The position numbers and the translations under genes are program-made. Positions 26,448 through 33,634 of a stretch of DNA of 64,000 nucleotides are shown here, one piece after another (the first letter of the stretch is position 1; each line of letters begins with the position of its first letter). Source of the DNA: Microbacterium sp. VKM Ac-2870 (GTDB lineage: Bacteria; Actinomycetota; Actinomycetes; Actinomycetales; Microbacteriaceae); NCBI RefSeq assembly GCF_015350795.1, contig NZ_JADKSH010000003.1, positions 372,001 through 436,000 on the forward strand, given 5' to 3'. The notes beneath the pieces are model-generated. The model did no database searches. It saw nothing but the letters and a program-made list of their open reading frames with translations, and was not told where the DNA came from.

Positions 26448-27238
26448 GGAACGCGCTGAAACAGTCCGTCGAGCAGCGACTGGTAGTACCCAGGGGTTAC
26501 CGAGATCGGGCCCGAGTAGGGACGATCGAAACCGGCGATGGCGTAGAGCAACAGAGCGACGAAGACCGCGATGAGACCGGCCATGATGATGTGAATGCGC
26601 AGATTGCGCACCTGGATGAGCGAGAGCAAGATCGCATTCAACAAGGCTCCGACCCACAGGACCGTCCAGAGAATGCTCGGCAGGCCGAGGTCCGTCACCT
26701 CGATTCTCTGGCGTCGCTGACCGACGAAAGTCTCGAACGACTGCAGCGTCTGTGCTTGCACGTTGATCTCGCGGGCATTGACCGGGATGAACCCCGTGAT
26801 CGCCCGCTGAATGGCGGTGACGTCGGCATCCCCACTCACCGGCTCGATGAGCGCGGCTTGCTGGGGCCAATCCACCTCCACGACGTTCGTCGTATAGGTG
26901 ACGAGCGCCTCGCGCAGCTCACCCCGCTGCGGCTCGGGGAAGTCCTCGGCCGAGCGGTACAGCACGGCGATGGATGACGATTCGTCGAGGGCAACCTGAT
27001 CGACATCGGCGTACGTCGCGTACGAGGCCGCGGCGATGAGAGCGAGCGTCACGCCGTAGAACACCCCGTAGGCGCCGACGGCGTAGCTGAGCACGCGGTC
27101 CCACTCGGATTGATCGTGCGCCATCCGCGCCACCCACCGGCGCAGCATCAGCAGGATCACGCACGACAGGCCCACGAAGCCGACGCAGAAGACGGTCATG
27201 CCCAGCCACAGGGGCGCATCCATCAGCGCGACGATCAT
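26444..27238 (-). CDS. DUF4239 (bestrophin-like) membrane protein
   Basis: A 264-aa protein with two N-terminal helices (WLGMTVFCVGFVGLSCVILL and YGVFYGVTLALIAAASYA), a soluble middle of about 110 residues (LDESSSIAVLYRSAEDFPEP then REALVTYT) and two C-terminal helices (ILWTVLWVGALLNAILLSLI and IHIIMAGLIAVFVALLLYA). This matches DUF4239. It probably sits in the plasma membrane; no activity is established. A second ATG five codons in could be the start. Downstream on the same strand's upstream side is the broken DUF4870 gene. Confidence 0.8.
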   Translation of the reverse strand: MIVALMDAPLWLGMTVFCVGFVGLSCVILLMLRRWVARMAHDQSEWDRVLSYAVGAYGVFYGVTLALIAAASYATYADVDQVALDESSSIAVLYRSAEDFPEPQRGELREALVTYTTNVVEVDWPQQAALIEPVSGDADVTAIQRAITGFIPVNAREINVQAQTLQSFETFVGQRRQRIEVTDLGLPSILWTVLWVGALLNAILLSLIQVRNLRIHIIMAGLIAVFVALLLYAIAGFDRPYSGPISVTPGYYQSLLDGLFQRVP

Positions 27239-27266
27239 CAGCCTGCGGTTTTCGCTCAGTCGGCGG

Positions 27267-27627
27267 TCAGCTGACGAAGGAGATCGACACCGGGTAGGTG
27301 TACCACTCGCCCTTGTTCGCGTTCACGGCGGCGATGATCGAGAAGATGATGCGCACGATGTACACGATCGGGACGATCAGGAAGCCGATGAACACCACCA
27401 TCAGGATGTAGCCCACCACCTCGGCGATCAGCAGCGTGAGCTGGAAGTCCAGCGCGGTCGCCGTGTGCGCGCACGAACGGGCCCCGGTCTTTGAAGATGA
27501 GGTAGCCGATGAGCGCGGGCAGGAATCCGAAGAGGGCTCCGCCGATGTGGACGAGCGTCGCCCACATCTTCTCGTCCGAGGGGTTCATGGGCTGGGCCAC
27601 GGGCTGCGGGTACGGCGGAGTCGTCAT
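27267..27627 (-). pseudogene. DUF4870 membrane protein gene with a frameshift
   Basis: The reading starts at ATG 27627 with PMNPSDEKMWATLVHIGGAL and FGFLPALIGYLIFKDRGPFV, a DUF4870 opening. At about 27463-27468 the frame breaks. The downstream half is intact only in another frame, as TALDFQLTLLIAEVVGYILM and onward to WYTYPVSISFVS with a stop at 27267-27269. Restoring two bases in the short CA run rejoins the halves into a protein of about 119 aa. It is either a recent inactivation or a sequencing error. Confidence 0.75.
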
Positions 27628-27760
27628 GCGTCCAGATTCGGGGCACCGCAGCGCACGGCCCGGGGGGGTTATCCCGAGATCTGCGTTCTCCTCGGCATCC
27701 GTCGCCGGCATTCGCTACGGTCGAAGGACATCGACAACACACAGGAAGTGGGTTCGTTTC

Positions 27761-29128
27761 GTGGACATCCTCGCCGCAGGTGGCGCCCTGGTGATCGTCG
27801 GCATCGCTGTCGTCGCCGCCATCGTTCTCTTGGTCTTCGTGCTCATCATGGTGCGCGCCTGGTACAAAGTCGCCAAGGCCGACCAGGCGCTGGTGGTGGT
27901 GGGAAAGAGCCAGAAGAGCGCCAGCGGTGAATCGTCGCGCATCTCCGTCATCACCGGCGGTGGCGCCCTGGTCAACCCGCTCACCCAGCGCGCCGAGATG
28001 ATTTCGCTGCGCGCCCGCCAGATCAAGATGGAGCCGACCGCGCAGTCGTCCACCGGCGTCACGGTGAACGTCAGCGGTGTCGCGCTCGTGAAGATCGGCT
28101 CCGACCCCGAGCTGGTGCGCCGCGCCGCCGAGCGTTTCCTTTCGCAGGACGGCGCGATCGAGCAGTTCACGACCGAGCAGCTCGAGGGTGCGCTGCGCGG
28201 TGTCGTCGCGACCCTGACCGTCGAGCAGTTGATGAATGACCGCCAGAAGCTGTCGGATCAGATCGCCGACGGCATCAAGAGCGACCTGCTGTCGCAGGGA
28301 CTCATCCTCGACTCGTTCCAGATCCAGGGCGTCACCGACAAGAACGGTTACATCGACGCGCTGGGCGCGACCGAGGTCGAGCGCGTGCGTCGCGAGGCCG
28401 ATGTCGCGCGCATCAACGCCGCCCGCGAGGTGCGCGCGCGTCAGATCGCCACCGACGAGGCGAACCTCATCGAGCAGACCGCGTTCGACAAGAACTCCGC
28501 CGCGGCCGCGGCCGAGGTCGGACGCGCCCGCGCCGAGGCCGAGCAGGCCGAAGCGCTCGCCCGCGCCGAGCGTGAGCAGGCGGTGCTGCTGCAGGGCGCC
28601 GAGAACAAGCAGGCCCAGCTGGATGCCGACATCAAGAAGGTCGCCGACGCCGACCTGTACCAGCGTCAGCGCGCTGCGGATGCCGCGGCGTACGGCGAGG
28701 TCAAGGCGGCCGAGGCACGCGCCGAGATCGCCGCACAGGAGGCCGAAGCCACGCGCCTGCGTGCTCAGGCCGAAGCCGACGCCGTGCGGCTCGTCGGAGA
28801 GGCGCGGGCAGCGGCCATCGAGGCGGAGGCCGAAGCCCTGTCGAAGAACCAGGAGGCGTTGCTCGCGCAGCGCGCCCTCGAGGCGCTCGTTCCGATGATG
28901 ACCGAGTTCGCCCGCGGCTTCGACAAGGTCGGCTCGATCACGGTGCTCGGCGGCGAGGGTGCCTCGGCGCACATCGCGACGGAGTCCGCGTCGAGCATGC
29001 GCGCCAGCTTCGACGCGATCGAGGCGGCGACGGGCATCGACCTGCGCCAGGTGATCCAGGGTCAGGCGACCGGCCGCGGCATGGCGCAGGGCCTGCGGGA
29101 GGAGCAGACGCTCGCCGCGGAGAGCTGA
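27761..29128 (+). CDS. flotillin-like SPFH membrane protein
   Basis: A 455-aa flotillin/YuaG-type protein. The N-terminal hydrophobic segment GALVIVGIAVVAAIVLLVFV anchors it, followed by an SPFH domain (KADQALVVVGKSQK, TVNVSGVALVKIG, LTVEQLMNDRQKLSDQIADG) and a 200-residue EA-rich coiled-coil (RAEAEQAEALARAEREQAVL), then a short Gly/Ala tail. Flotillins organise membrane microdomains. GTG 27761 is the likely start; a TACGGT hexamer at 27716-27721 could drive it with a leader of about 30 bases. It is divergent from the broken DUF4870 gene. Confidence 0.9.
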   Translation: MDILAAGGALVIVGIAVVAAIVLLVFVLIMVRAWYKVAKADQALVVVGKSQKSASGESSRISVITGGGALVNPLTQRAEMISLRARQIKMEPTAQSSTGVTVNVSGVALVKIGSDPELVRRAAERFLSQDGAIEQFTTEQLEGALRGVVATLTVEQLMNDRQKLSDQIADGIKSDLLSQGLILDSFQIQGVTDKNGYIDALGATEVERVRREADVARINAAREVRARQIATDEANLIEQTAFDKNSAAAAAEVGRARAEAEQAEALARAEREQAVLLQGAENKQAQLDADIKKVADADLYQRQRAADAAAYGEVKAAEARAEIAAQEAEATRLRAQAEADAVRLVGEARAAAIEAEAEALSKNQEALLAQRALEALVPMMTEFARGFDKVGSITVLGGEGASAHIATESASSMRASFDAIEAATGIDLRQVIQGQATGRGMAQGLREEQTLAAES

Positions 29129-29129
29129 G

Positions 29130-29220
29130 GCGTTTCGGCTGCCGGCTGCGCTCGTCGCTCGACGACCGGGGTAGCGACCTCCACTCCCGGTCGTTGAGCG
29201 AGTGCAGCGAGTCGAAACGC
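29130..29220. terminator. long inverted repeat (repeat family 1, copies B1 and B2) between convergent genes
   Basis: A reverse copy (29130-29168) and a forward copy (29189-29220) of the GGTCGTTGAGCG repeat face each other. GCGTTTCG on the left pairs with CGAAACGC on the right, and GACGACCGG pairs with CCGGTCGTT imperfectly. The structure fills the gap between the flotillin gene and menC-like gene and is a probable bidirectional terminator. Confidence 0.65.
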
Positions 29221-29222
29221 GC

Positions 29223-30371
29223 TCACGGTCGCAGCTCGACGCGCGCGACGGTCGCGTCGTCGAGCGCAACCGGGTCGATCTCGACCCCGATCCCCGGCCC
29301 GGTGGGAACGCGCACGTACCCGTCTTCGAGCACCATCGGCGCGGTGACGATGTCGCGGGCGTAGAAGCGATCGGATGCCGAGACGTCCCCCGGCAGCGTG
29401 AAGCCCGGCAGGGCGGCGAGCGCGGCATTCGCGGCGCGGCCGATTCCGGTCTCCAGCATCCCGCCACACCACACAGGTACGCCCGCCGCACGGCAGAGGT
29501 CGTGGATGCGCACAGCCTCGAGATAGCCGCCGACGCGACCCGCCTTGATGTTGATGATCGACGCCGCACGAAGCGCCAGCGCGTCGGCGGCGGCTTTGGC
29601 CGAGACGATCGACTCGTCGAGGCAGACCGGAGTGCGCAGCCGCGCCGCCAGCGTCGCGTGGTCGACGATGTCGTCTTCCTGCAGCGGCTGCTCGATCAGG
29701 AGCAGGTCGAAGCGGTCGAGCTCGGCGAGTGTGTCCGCGTCGGAGAGCGTGTAGGCCGAGTTGGCGTCGACCTGCAGCGGGATCGCGCCGTAGGCATCCC
29801 GCACCGCCGCGGTGTCGGCGACGTCCCGTCCCGGTTTGATCTTGATCTTGATGCGGACATACCCCTGGTCGAGGTAGTCGCCCACGGTGTCGACGAGCGC
29901 TGCCGGGTCGCGCTGGATGCCGACCGATACCCCGCTGGCCACGCGGTCCGTGCCCGCGCCGAGGTACTCGCCGAGGGCCCGGCGCTCCGCGCGGAGCGCG
30001 GCATCCAGCACCGCAAGCTCGAGGCCGGCTTTCGCCATCCGGTGTCCGACGAAGGGGCGCAGCGCGCCCGCGACCCCCTCCGGCGCCAGGCTCCCGCCGG
30101 CGATCGACGCGGCATCCCACAGGGCGGGGACGAGGAAGCGCTGGGTCACATCCCACGCGCCCTGCGTGTACTCGCTCGAGTATCGGGGCGCGTGCTGGGT
30201 CACGATCTCGCCCCATCCATCGCCGTCGGGAGTGCGCACCCGCAGAATGATGACTTCACGCACCGTCTCGGTGCCGAACGACGTGGTGAATGGCGAGACG
30301 AGCGGAAGGTGCAGCACGCGCAGCTCGACGGCGTCGATGACGACGGGGGCTGCGGGCCGGGCGATCGGCAT
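29223..30371 (-). CDS. menC: o-succinylbenzoate synthase / N-succinylamino acid racemase (enolase superfamily)
   Basis: A 382-aa enolase-superfamily enzyme of the NSAR/OSBS subfamily. The catalytic Lys motif is KIKIK at 175-179, metal ligands are D202 (QVDANSAY), E227 (LIEQPL) and D252 (CLDESI), and the second catalytic Lys is K276 (NIKAGR). It may make o-succinylbenzoate for menaquinone or racemise N-succinylamino acids; this subfamily often does both. No other men genes are near, while two COG3375 acyltransferases are in the window, favouring an amino-acid role (inference). The start ATG 30371 is leaderless. Confidence 0.85.
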   Translation of the reverse strand: MPIARPAAPVVIDAVELRVLHLPLVSPFTTSFGTETVREVIILRVRTPDGDGWGEIVTQHAPRYSSEYTQGAWDVTQRFLVPALWDAASIAGGSLAPEGVAGALRPFVGHRMAKAGLELAVLDAALRAERRALGEYLGAGTDRVASGVSVGIQRDPAALVDTVGDYLDQGYVRIKIKIKPGRDVADTAAVRDAYGAIPLQVDANSAYTLSDADTLAELDRFDLLLIEQPLQEDDIVDHATLAARLRTPVCLDESIVSAKAAADALALRAASIINIKAGRVGGYLEAVRIHDLCRAAGVPVWCGGMLETGIGRAANAALAALPGFTLPGDVSASDRFYARDIVTAPMVLEDGYVRVPTGPGIGVEIDPVALDDATVARVELRP

Positions 30372-30377
30372 GGGGTC

Positions 30378-30383
30378 AGGCTA
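30378..30383 (-). promoter_or_regulatory. -10 hexamer TAGCCT, leaderless start of menC-like gene
   Basis: The spacer GACCCC lies between the hexamer and ATG 30371. Confidence 0.6.
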
Positions 30384-30445
30384 CGCCCGCCGCCGCGCAC
30401 GGTGTGCCTCTGTGAGAATTCCTGCACAGAAGCTATGGTCTAGTG

Positions 30446-30534
30446 CACCGGACAGTGTTGTCCCCCAGACATCGCACTGCGCTGGCCCTGCTCCGCCGCG
30501 TACATCCCCCCGGTTACGCGGCGGAGCGTTTCTC
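30446..30534 (+). ncRNA. 6C RNA (actinobacterial small RNA with C-rich hairpin loops)
   Basis: There are two hairpins. The first is CAGTG..TGTC with loop CCCCCA closed by GACA..CACTG (around 30453-30480). The second has 13-bp perfect arms GCTCCGCCGCGTA (30490-30502) and TACGCGGCGGAGC (30515-30527) with a loop containing six Cs, followed by GTTTCTCT. C-runs in both loops and a terminator-like second stem match the 6C family (Rfam), whose mycobacterial member is B11. A TATGGT hexamer at 30434-30439 would start transcription near 30446. The first loop has only five consecutive Cs. The exact 5' end is inferred. Confidence 0.82.
30490..30532 (+). terminator. intrinsic terminator forming the second 6C hairpin
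   Basis: A 13-bp perfect GC-rich stem with a 12-base loop, followed by GTTTCTCT. It would end the small RNA before the hypothetical gene at 30634. Confidence 0.7.
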
Positions 30535-30633
30535 TGTTGCGCGAGTCCGTCGCATGTGCGCCCTACAGCGCGACATCCGCCACTCATAGGATGGCTTCGA
30601 CCGCGACTCATACCGCAAAAGGACGGAGAACCC

Positions 30634-31146
30634 ATGCCCGATCACGCCGCTATCGCTGCATCCTTGACCACACCCGAGGCCTTTCTGGCGCTCAGCGATG
30701 AGGGGGGCGTCTTCGGTGTGAAGAAGCAGGCGAAGGCCGCGTTGGATATCTGGAACCAGGCGGATTCGCATTTCGTCGGCACGTATCAGGGTTTCGCTGC
30801 CCCGGGCGGAAAGGGCACCGGGTTCGTGGTCCGCGCGTACTGGGACCCCGCCCGCACGAGTCCTGATCTCGACGCCATCGCGATCGCTGTGCAAACGGCG
30901 CTTCCCGTCGCGCTGATACAAAGCGACGAGAAGATCACCTGGAAGGCGCGCAATAGCAAGCAGTCGAGCTTCTTCATCTGGCACATCGCGCAGCAGCAGG
31001 CGCTGTCGTTGTGGTTCCAGGAGCGTTTTGGCGTCAGCGCGTGCGTGACTCAGCTTTTCGACCGCGCCGACCTGCATCAGGACGTCGCCGTCGTCGCGAC
31101 CTCCGGGGGTGCGGACCGCCTCTGGTCCTTCACTTCCGGTTCTTGA
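30634..31146 (+). CDS. hypothetical protein, 170 aa
   Basis: A soluble protein beginning LTTPEAFLALSDEGGVFGVK and containing HFVGTYQGFAAPGGKGTGFV, DAIAIAVQTALPVALIQSD and FFIWHIAQQQALSLWFQERF. No recognised motif or signal peptide was found. The Trp/Phe/Gln-rich helix near residues 105-130 is its most distinctive part. GGACGGAG precedes ATG 30634. It lies downstream of the 6C RNA terminator and just upstream of a membrane protein gene. The function is unknown. Confidence 0.65.
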   Translation: MPDHAAIAASLTTPEAFLALSDEGGVFGVKKQAKAALDIWNQADSHFVGTYQGFAAPGGKGTGFVVRAYWDPARTSPDLDAIAIAVQTALPVALIQSDEKITWKARNSKQSSFFIWHIAQQQALSLWFQERFGVSACVTQLFDRADLHQDVAVVATSGGADRLWSFTSGS

Positions 31147-31153
31147 CCGCGCT

Positions 31154-31888
31154 GTGTCGGCCGCTCTTCCACCGCGCCCGGAGCGACGTCTGCGCAGGTG
31201 GCTGCTTGCCGCCCTCACCGGTGCGTTCACCCTGGCAGGCGTCGCCGCCCTGCTCGTGCTCGCCACCGATGCGACGGTCGGCGGTCCGGTCCGTGTACTG
31301 ATCGGGGCGGGGGCCGTTGTTGCGACGTTCGGGCCCGCCGCGGTCGGCGCCGCGTACCGGTGGGTGCGGGCGCGAAATCGGCGCCGGGAGTCGCAGCCGA
31401 GTGCAGGTCCGATCTCCGATCGTGCCGTGCGGGCGCAGGCCCTGCTCGGCACGACCTCGCGACGACTGCACGCGTCACGCCAGCCGGAGGATCACGCGCG
31501 CGCCGTGTGGAGCGATCAGTTCCGCATCGCGGAATCGACCGTCCGGCACCTCTCGCCGGAGGAGCTGCTCGAGTTTCTGTGGGTCGCGCGCCCCTCGCAA
31601 CCCGACGGCTTCGGGGCGTCGCCGGAGTTCGCCGGATTGCCGCAACCCGTCCAAGACGTGATCGTCCTGTTGGATCTGCGTCGCGAGGTTCAGCTGCGTG
31701 GTGCACAGATCGCACTGAGCGCAGCATCCGGCTTCTACCATCACGATCGCGCTCGAACCCGGGCCGCCGTGCAGCGGAGCGGAAACGCGGCGCTCATCGC
31801 GGAGCTTCAGGCCCGCCAGCCCCGCGCGCACGCACTCATCGCGGCCCTCGACGACCCTCGCACATGGGACGCTCTGCTGCGCGACTGA
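31154..31888 (+). CDS. hypothetical membrane protein, about 244 aa
   Basis: Two adjacent hydrophobic helices near the N-terminus (WLLAALTGAFTLAGVAALLV and VRVLIGAGAVVATFGPAAVG) are followed by an Arg-rich linker and a soluble helical domain (SPEELLEFLWVARPSQPDGF, LPQPVQDVIVLLDLRREVQL). GTG 31154, eight bases after the previous stop, is taken as the start; GTG 31109, overlapping the previous gene, is an alternative. It is probably co-transcribed with the 170-aa gene. No family is recognised. Confidence 0.55.
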   Translation: MSAALPPRPERRLRRWLLAALTGAFTLAGVAALLVLATDATVGGPVRVLIGAGAVVATFGPAAVGAAYRWVRARNRRRESQPSAGPISDRAVRAQALLGTTSRRLHASRQPEDHARAVWSDQFRIAESTVRHLSPEELLEFLWVARPSQPDGFGASPEFAGLPQPVQDVIVLLDLRREVQLRGAQIALSAASGFYHHDRARTRAAVQRSGNAALIAELQARQPRAHALIAALDDPRTWDALLRD

Positions 31889-31918
31889 GGACCAGCGCTG
31901 CGGCCAGGCCCAGCCCGG

Positions 31919-32056
31919 TCAGCGGTGGCTGCGCGATGCGAGGCCGAGACGCGGGGCGACGTAGGTGCTGCGACGCGGCGCACGGGGGCGCAGCACGTCG
32001 GTGATGGCGGTGATGAAAGTGCGCACGGCACCCGTCCTCTCGGGAGTCTCACTCAT
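31919..32056 (-). CDS. possible small basic protein, 45 aa
   Basis: A short frame reading MSETPERTGAVRTFITAITD then VLRPRAPRRSTYVAPRLGL, ending ASRSHR. Sequence upstream of the ATG includes TTAGGCA, which could serve as a -10 eight bases before the start, but no Shine-Dalgarno sequence is visible. The amphipathic helix followed by an Arg-rich tail is plausible for a real small protein. It occupies a gap otherwise without genes, convergent with the membrane protein gene. Confidence 0.4.
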   Translation of the reverse strand: MSETPERTGAVRTFITAITDVLRPRAPRRSTYVAPRLGLASRSHR

Positions 32057-32112
32057 GAGTGTTCTGCCTAAGAGAGTGCGGATGCCGTGCGTTATGACGC
32101 GGGTTCGCGAAA

Positions 32113-32535
32113 TCAGTCGTCGACGACGGTGACAGCCACCTCGATGTTGCCGCGGGTGGCGTTGGAGTACGGGCACACCTGGTGCGCGGCATCCGCCAGC
32201 TGCTGGGCCACGGCGAGGTCGACGTCGGGGATGTTGACCTCGAGGGCGACGGCCAGCTGGAATCCGCCCTGGCCGTTGGGGCCGATGCCGACGCGCGAGC
32301 CGACGCTCGAGCCCTCGATGCTGACCTTCTGGGCGCGGGCGACGCTCTGCAGCGCGCTGTGGAAGCATGCCGCATAGCCGGCCGCGAAGAGCAGCTCGGG
32401 GTTGGGGGCCTCGCCGGCGCCGCCCATCTCCTTGGGGACGCGAACGTCGAAGTCGAGGATGCCGTCGGTCGTGCGGACGTGGCCGTTGCGGCCTCCGCCG
32501 GTGGCGAGGGCTTCTGCGGTGTAGAGGGTGTCCAT
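32113..32535 (-). CDS. ohr: organic hydroperoxide resistance protein (Ohr)
   Basis: A 140-aa OsmC/Ohr-family peroxidase that reduces organic hydroperoxides with a Cys pair. The peroxidatic Cys is C57 (GYAACFHSAL) and the resolving Cys is C121 (HQVCPYSNAT). DGILDFDVRVPKEMGG is a family hallmark with the conserved Arg. AAAGGA precedes ATG 32535. It lies 31 bp downstream of ohrR on the same strand, so they form the usual peroxide-inducible operon. Confidence 0.95.
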   Translation of the reverse strand: MDTLYTAEALATGGGRNGHVRTTDGILDFDVRVPKEMGGAGEAPNPELLFAAGYAACFHSALQSVARAQKVSIEGSSVGSRVGIGPNGQGGFQLAVALEVNIPDVDLAVAQQLADAAHQVCPYSNATRGNIEVAVTVVDD

Positions 32536-32566
32536 GGTGATTTCCTTTCGTGGGGCGGTTCGTGAG

Positions 32567-33019
32567 TCAGGCGGCGGCGCGGAGATCAGCGGCGAGCGCA
32601 CGCATGTTGGCGGTGATCGCCGAGAGCTGTTCGAGAAGCTCGCCGAGGTTTCGGCCGCTGTCGACAAAGGCGGGGACGAGGCAGCCTGCGGCGGCGATGA
32701 CGGCGTCGTGAACCTCGCGACCGGCGGGTGTCAACTCGACGCGGACGATCCGCTCGTCACCGGCATCCCGTCGGCGGCCGACGAGTCCGCGATCTTCGAG
32801 CCGCCGCAGCAGCGGCGAGAGTGTGCCCGAGTCGAGACCGAGCTCGTCGCCGAGCCCACTCACCGTGCGCTCCCCCGCCGCCAGCACCACGATCGCGAGG
32901 TACTGCGGATAGGTGAGCTTCCACGGCTTGAGCACCTCGCGGTACGCCTGGGTCGTCGCGTGCGACGCCGTGTACATCGCGAAGCAGACGAACTCGTCGA
33001 GCGTGGTGGGAGCGGACAT
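32567..33019 (-). CDS. ohrR: MarR-family organic peroxide sensor OhrR
   Basis: A 150-aa winged-helix repressor. The reactive Cys is C12 in LDEFVCFAMYTAS, matching the sensing Cys of OhrR. The DNA-binding part is VSGLGDELGLDSGTLSPLLR followed by RLEDRGLVGRRRDAGDER. Peroxide oxidises the Cys and releases DNA, inducing ohr. ATG 33019 gives the standard length; the frame is open a few codons further up. A 15-bp perfect palindrome lies 16 bp upstream. Confidence 0.95.
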   Translation of the reverse strand: MSAPTTLDEFVCFAMYTASHATTQAYREVLKPWKLTYPQYLAIVVLAAGERTVSGLGDELGLDSGTLSPLLRRLEDRGLVGRRRDAGDERIVRVELTPAGREVHDAVIAAAGCLVPAFVDSGRNLGELLEQLSAITANMRALAADLRAAA

Positions 33020-33034
33020 AGGCAAAGCATTGCA

Positions 33035-33049
33035 CACAATTCAATTGTG
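33035..33049. promoter_or_regulatory. OhrR operator CACAATTCAATTGTG
   Basis: A perfect 15-bp palindrome centred at 33042, extendable to 27 bp with two mismatches. The core ACAATTnAATTGT is the known OhrR-type box. Confidence 0.85.
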
Positions 33050-33068
33050 CACAATCTTTCTTCTCGCC

Positions 33069-33467
33069 TCAGCGAGTCAGCGTGTAGCCGTCGGGGTCAC
33101 CCTCCCGCGGCGGCCGCAGCTGCGCCGGCAGTGGCCACGGCAGCACGATCCCCTCATGCGGGCGGCTCATGTCGCCGTAGTCGTCGACCTTCACGACGAT
33201 GCGCGCAGGCGTCACCTCGACGAGGCGCACCCGCACCGGCCCCCGGTCGTCGCGCTCGAGCATCCACGGCTCGGCGAGGAAGGCGAGCCCCCGCTGCTCG
33301 AGCGCTTCTTCGGCATCCAGCCATTCGACGGATGCCGCGACCTCGCGACCCAGGACGTCGATCGCGGTCCACGCGTCACCGTCGGGGCGGATCCACCCCA
33401 AGCGCTCCCCGTCGTCGCGGTGGTGCGGCGTCCAGTCGTCGGGAACCCCGCGTTGTCGGTCAGCCAC
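33069..33467 (-). CDS. conserved hypothetical protein, 132 aa
   Basis: A soluble acidic protein with VPDDWTPHHRDDGERLGWIR near the N-terminus, a middle segment EWLDAEEALEQRGLAFLAEP, and VRLVEVTPARIVVKVDDYGD near the C-terminus, ending in a Pro-rich stretch. It looks like a single beta-rich domain conserved in this family of bacteria, with no known function. GTG 33467 follows TAGGCT by seven bases and is leaderless. The frame upstream to 33515 is not supported. Confidence 0.7.
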   Translation of the reverse strand: MADRQRGVPDDWTPHHRDDGERLGWIRPDGDAWTAIDVLGREVAASVEWLDAEEALEQRGLAFLAEPWMLERDDRGPVRVRLVEVTPARIVVKVDDYGDMSRPHEGIVLPWPLPAQLRPPREGDPDGYTLTR

Positions 33468-33474
33468 GACACCC

Positions 33475-33480
33475 AGCCTA
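33475..33480 (-). promoter_or_regulatory. -10 hexamer TAGGCT, leaderless start at GTG 33467
   Basis: The seven-base spacer GGGTGTC separates hexamer and start. Confidence 0.6.
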
Positions 33481-33506
33481 GGCACGGCCCGGCGTCGACG
33501 CGACGT

Positions 33507-33592
33507 GTTCACCACTCCGGAGTCTTCCGGCCGCCGACGTGCGAAACCGACCGGCCGGGCGCATTTCCGACCGGATCACCGGAGTTGTGAAC
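33507..33592. repeat. long-spaced inverted repeat, arms 14 bp
   Basis: GTTCACCACTCCGG (33507-33520) and CCGGAGTTGTGAAC (33579-33592) pair at 13 of 14 positions across 58 bp. It lies between two minus-strand genes; no coding sequence is inside. Confidence 0.6.
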
Positions 33593-33634
33593 GCTCGGCC
33601 GCCACGACAGGGGCGATGCAGCGGTCGGCTGGCA

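Noticed and set aside
27428-29569. 713-codon minus-strand frame antisense to the flotillin gene
   Set aside because: Its repetitive Leu/Gly/Asp sequence mirrors the flotillin coiled coil; only its last part coincides with the real DUF4870 start.
30372-30445. tRNA gene in the gap upstream of the small RNA
   Set aside because: No cloverleaf arms or TTCnA-type T-loop could be found here or in any other gap.
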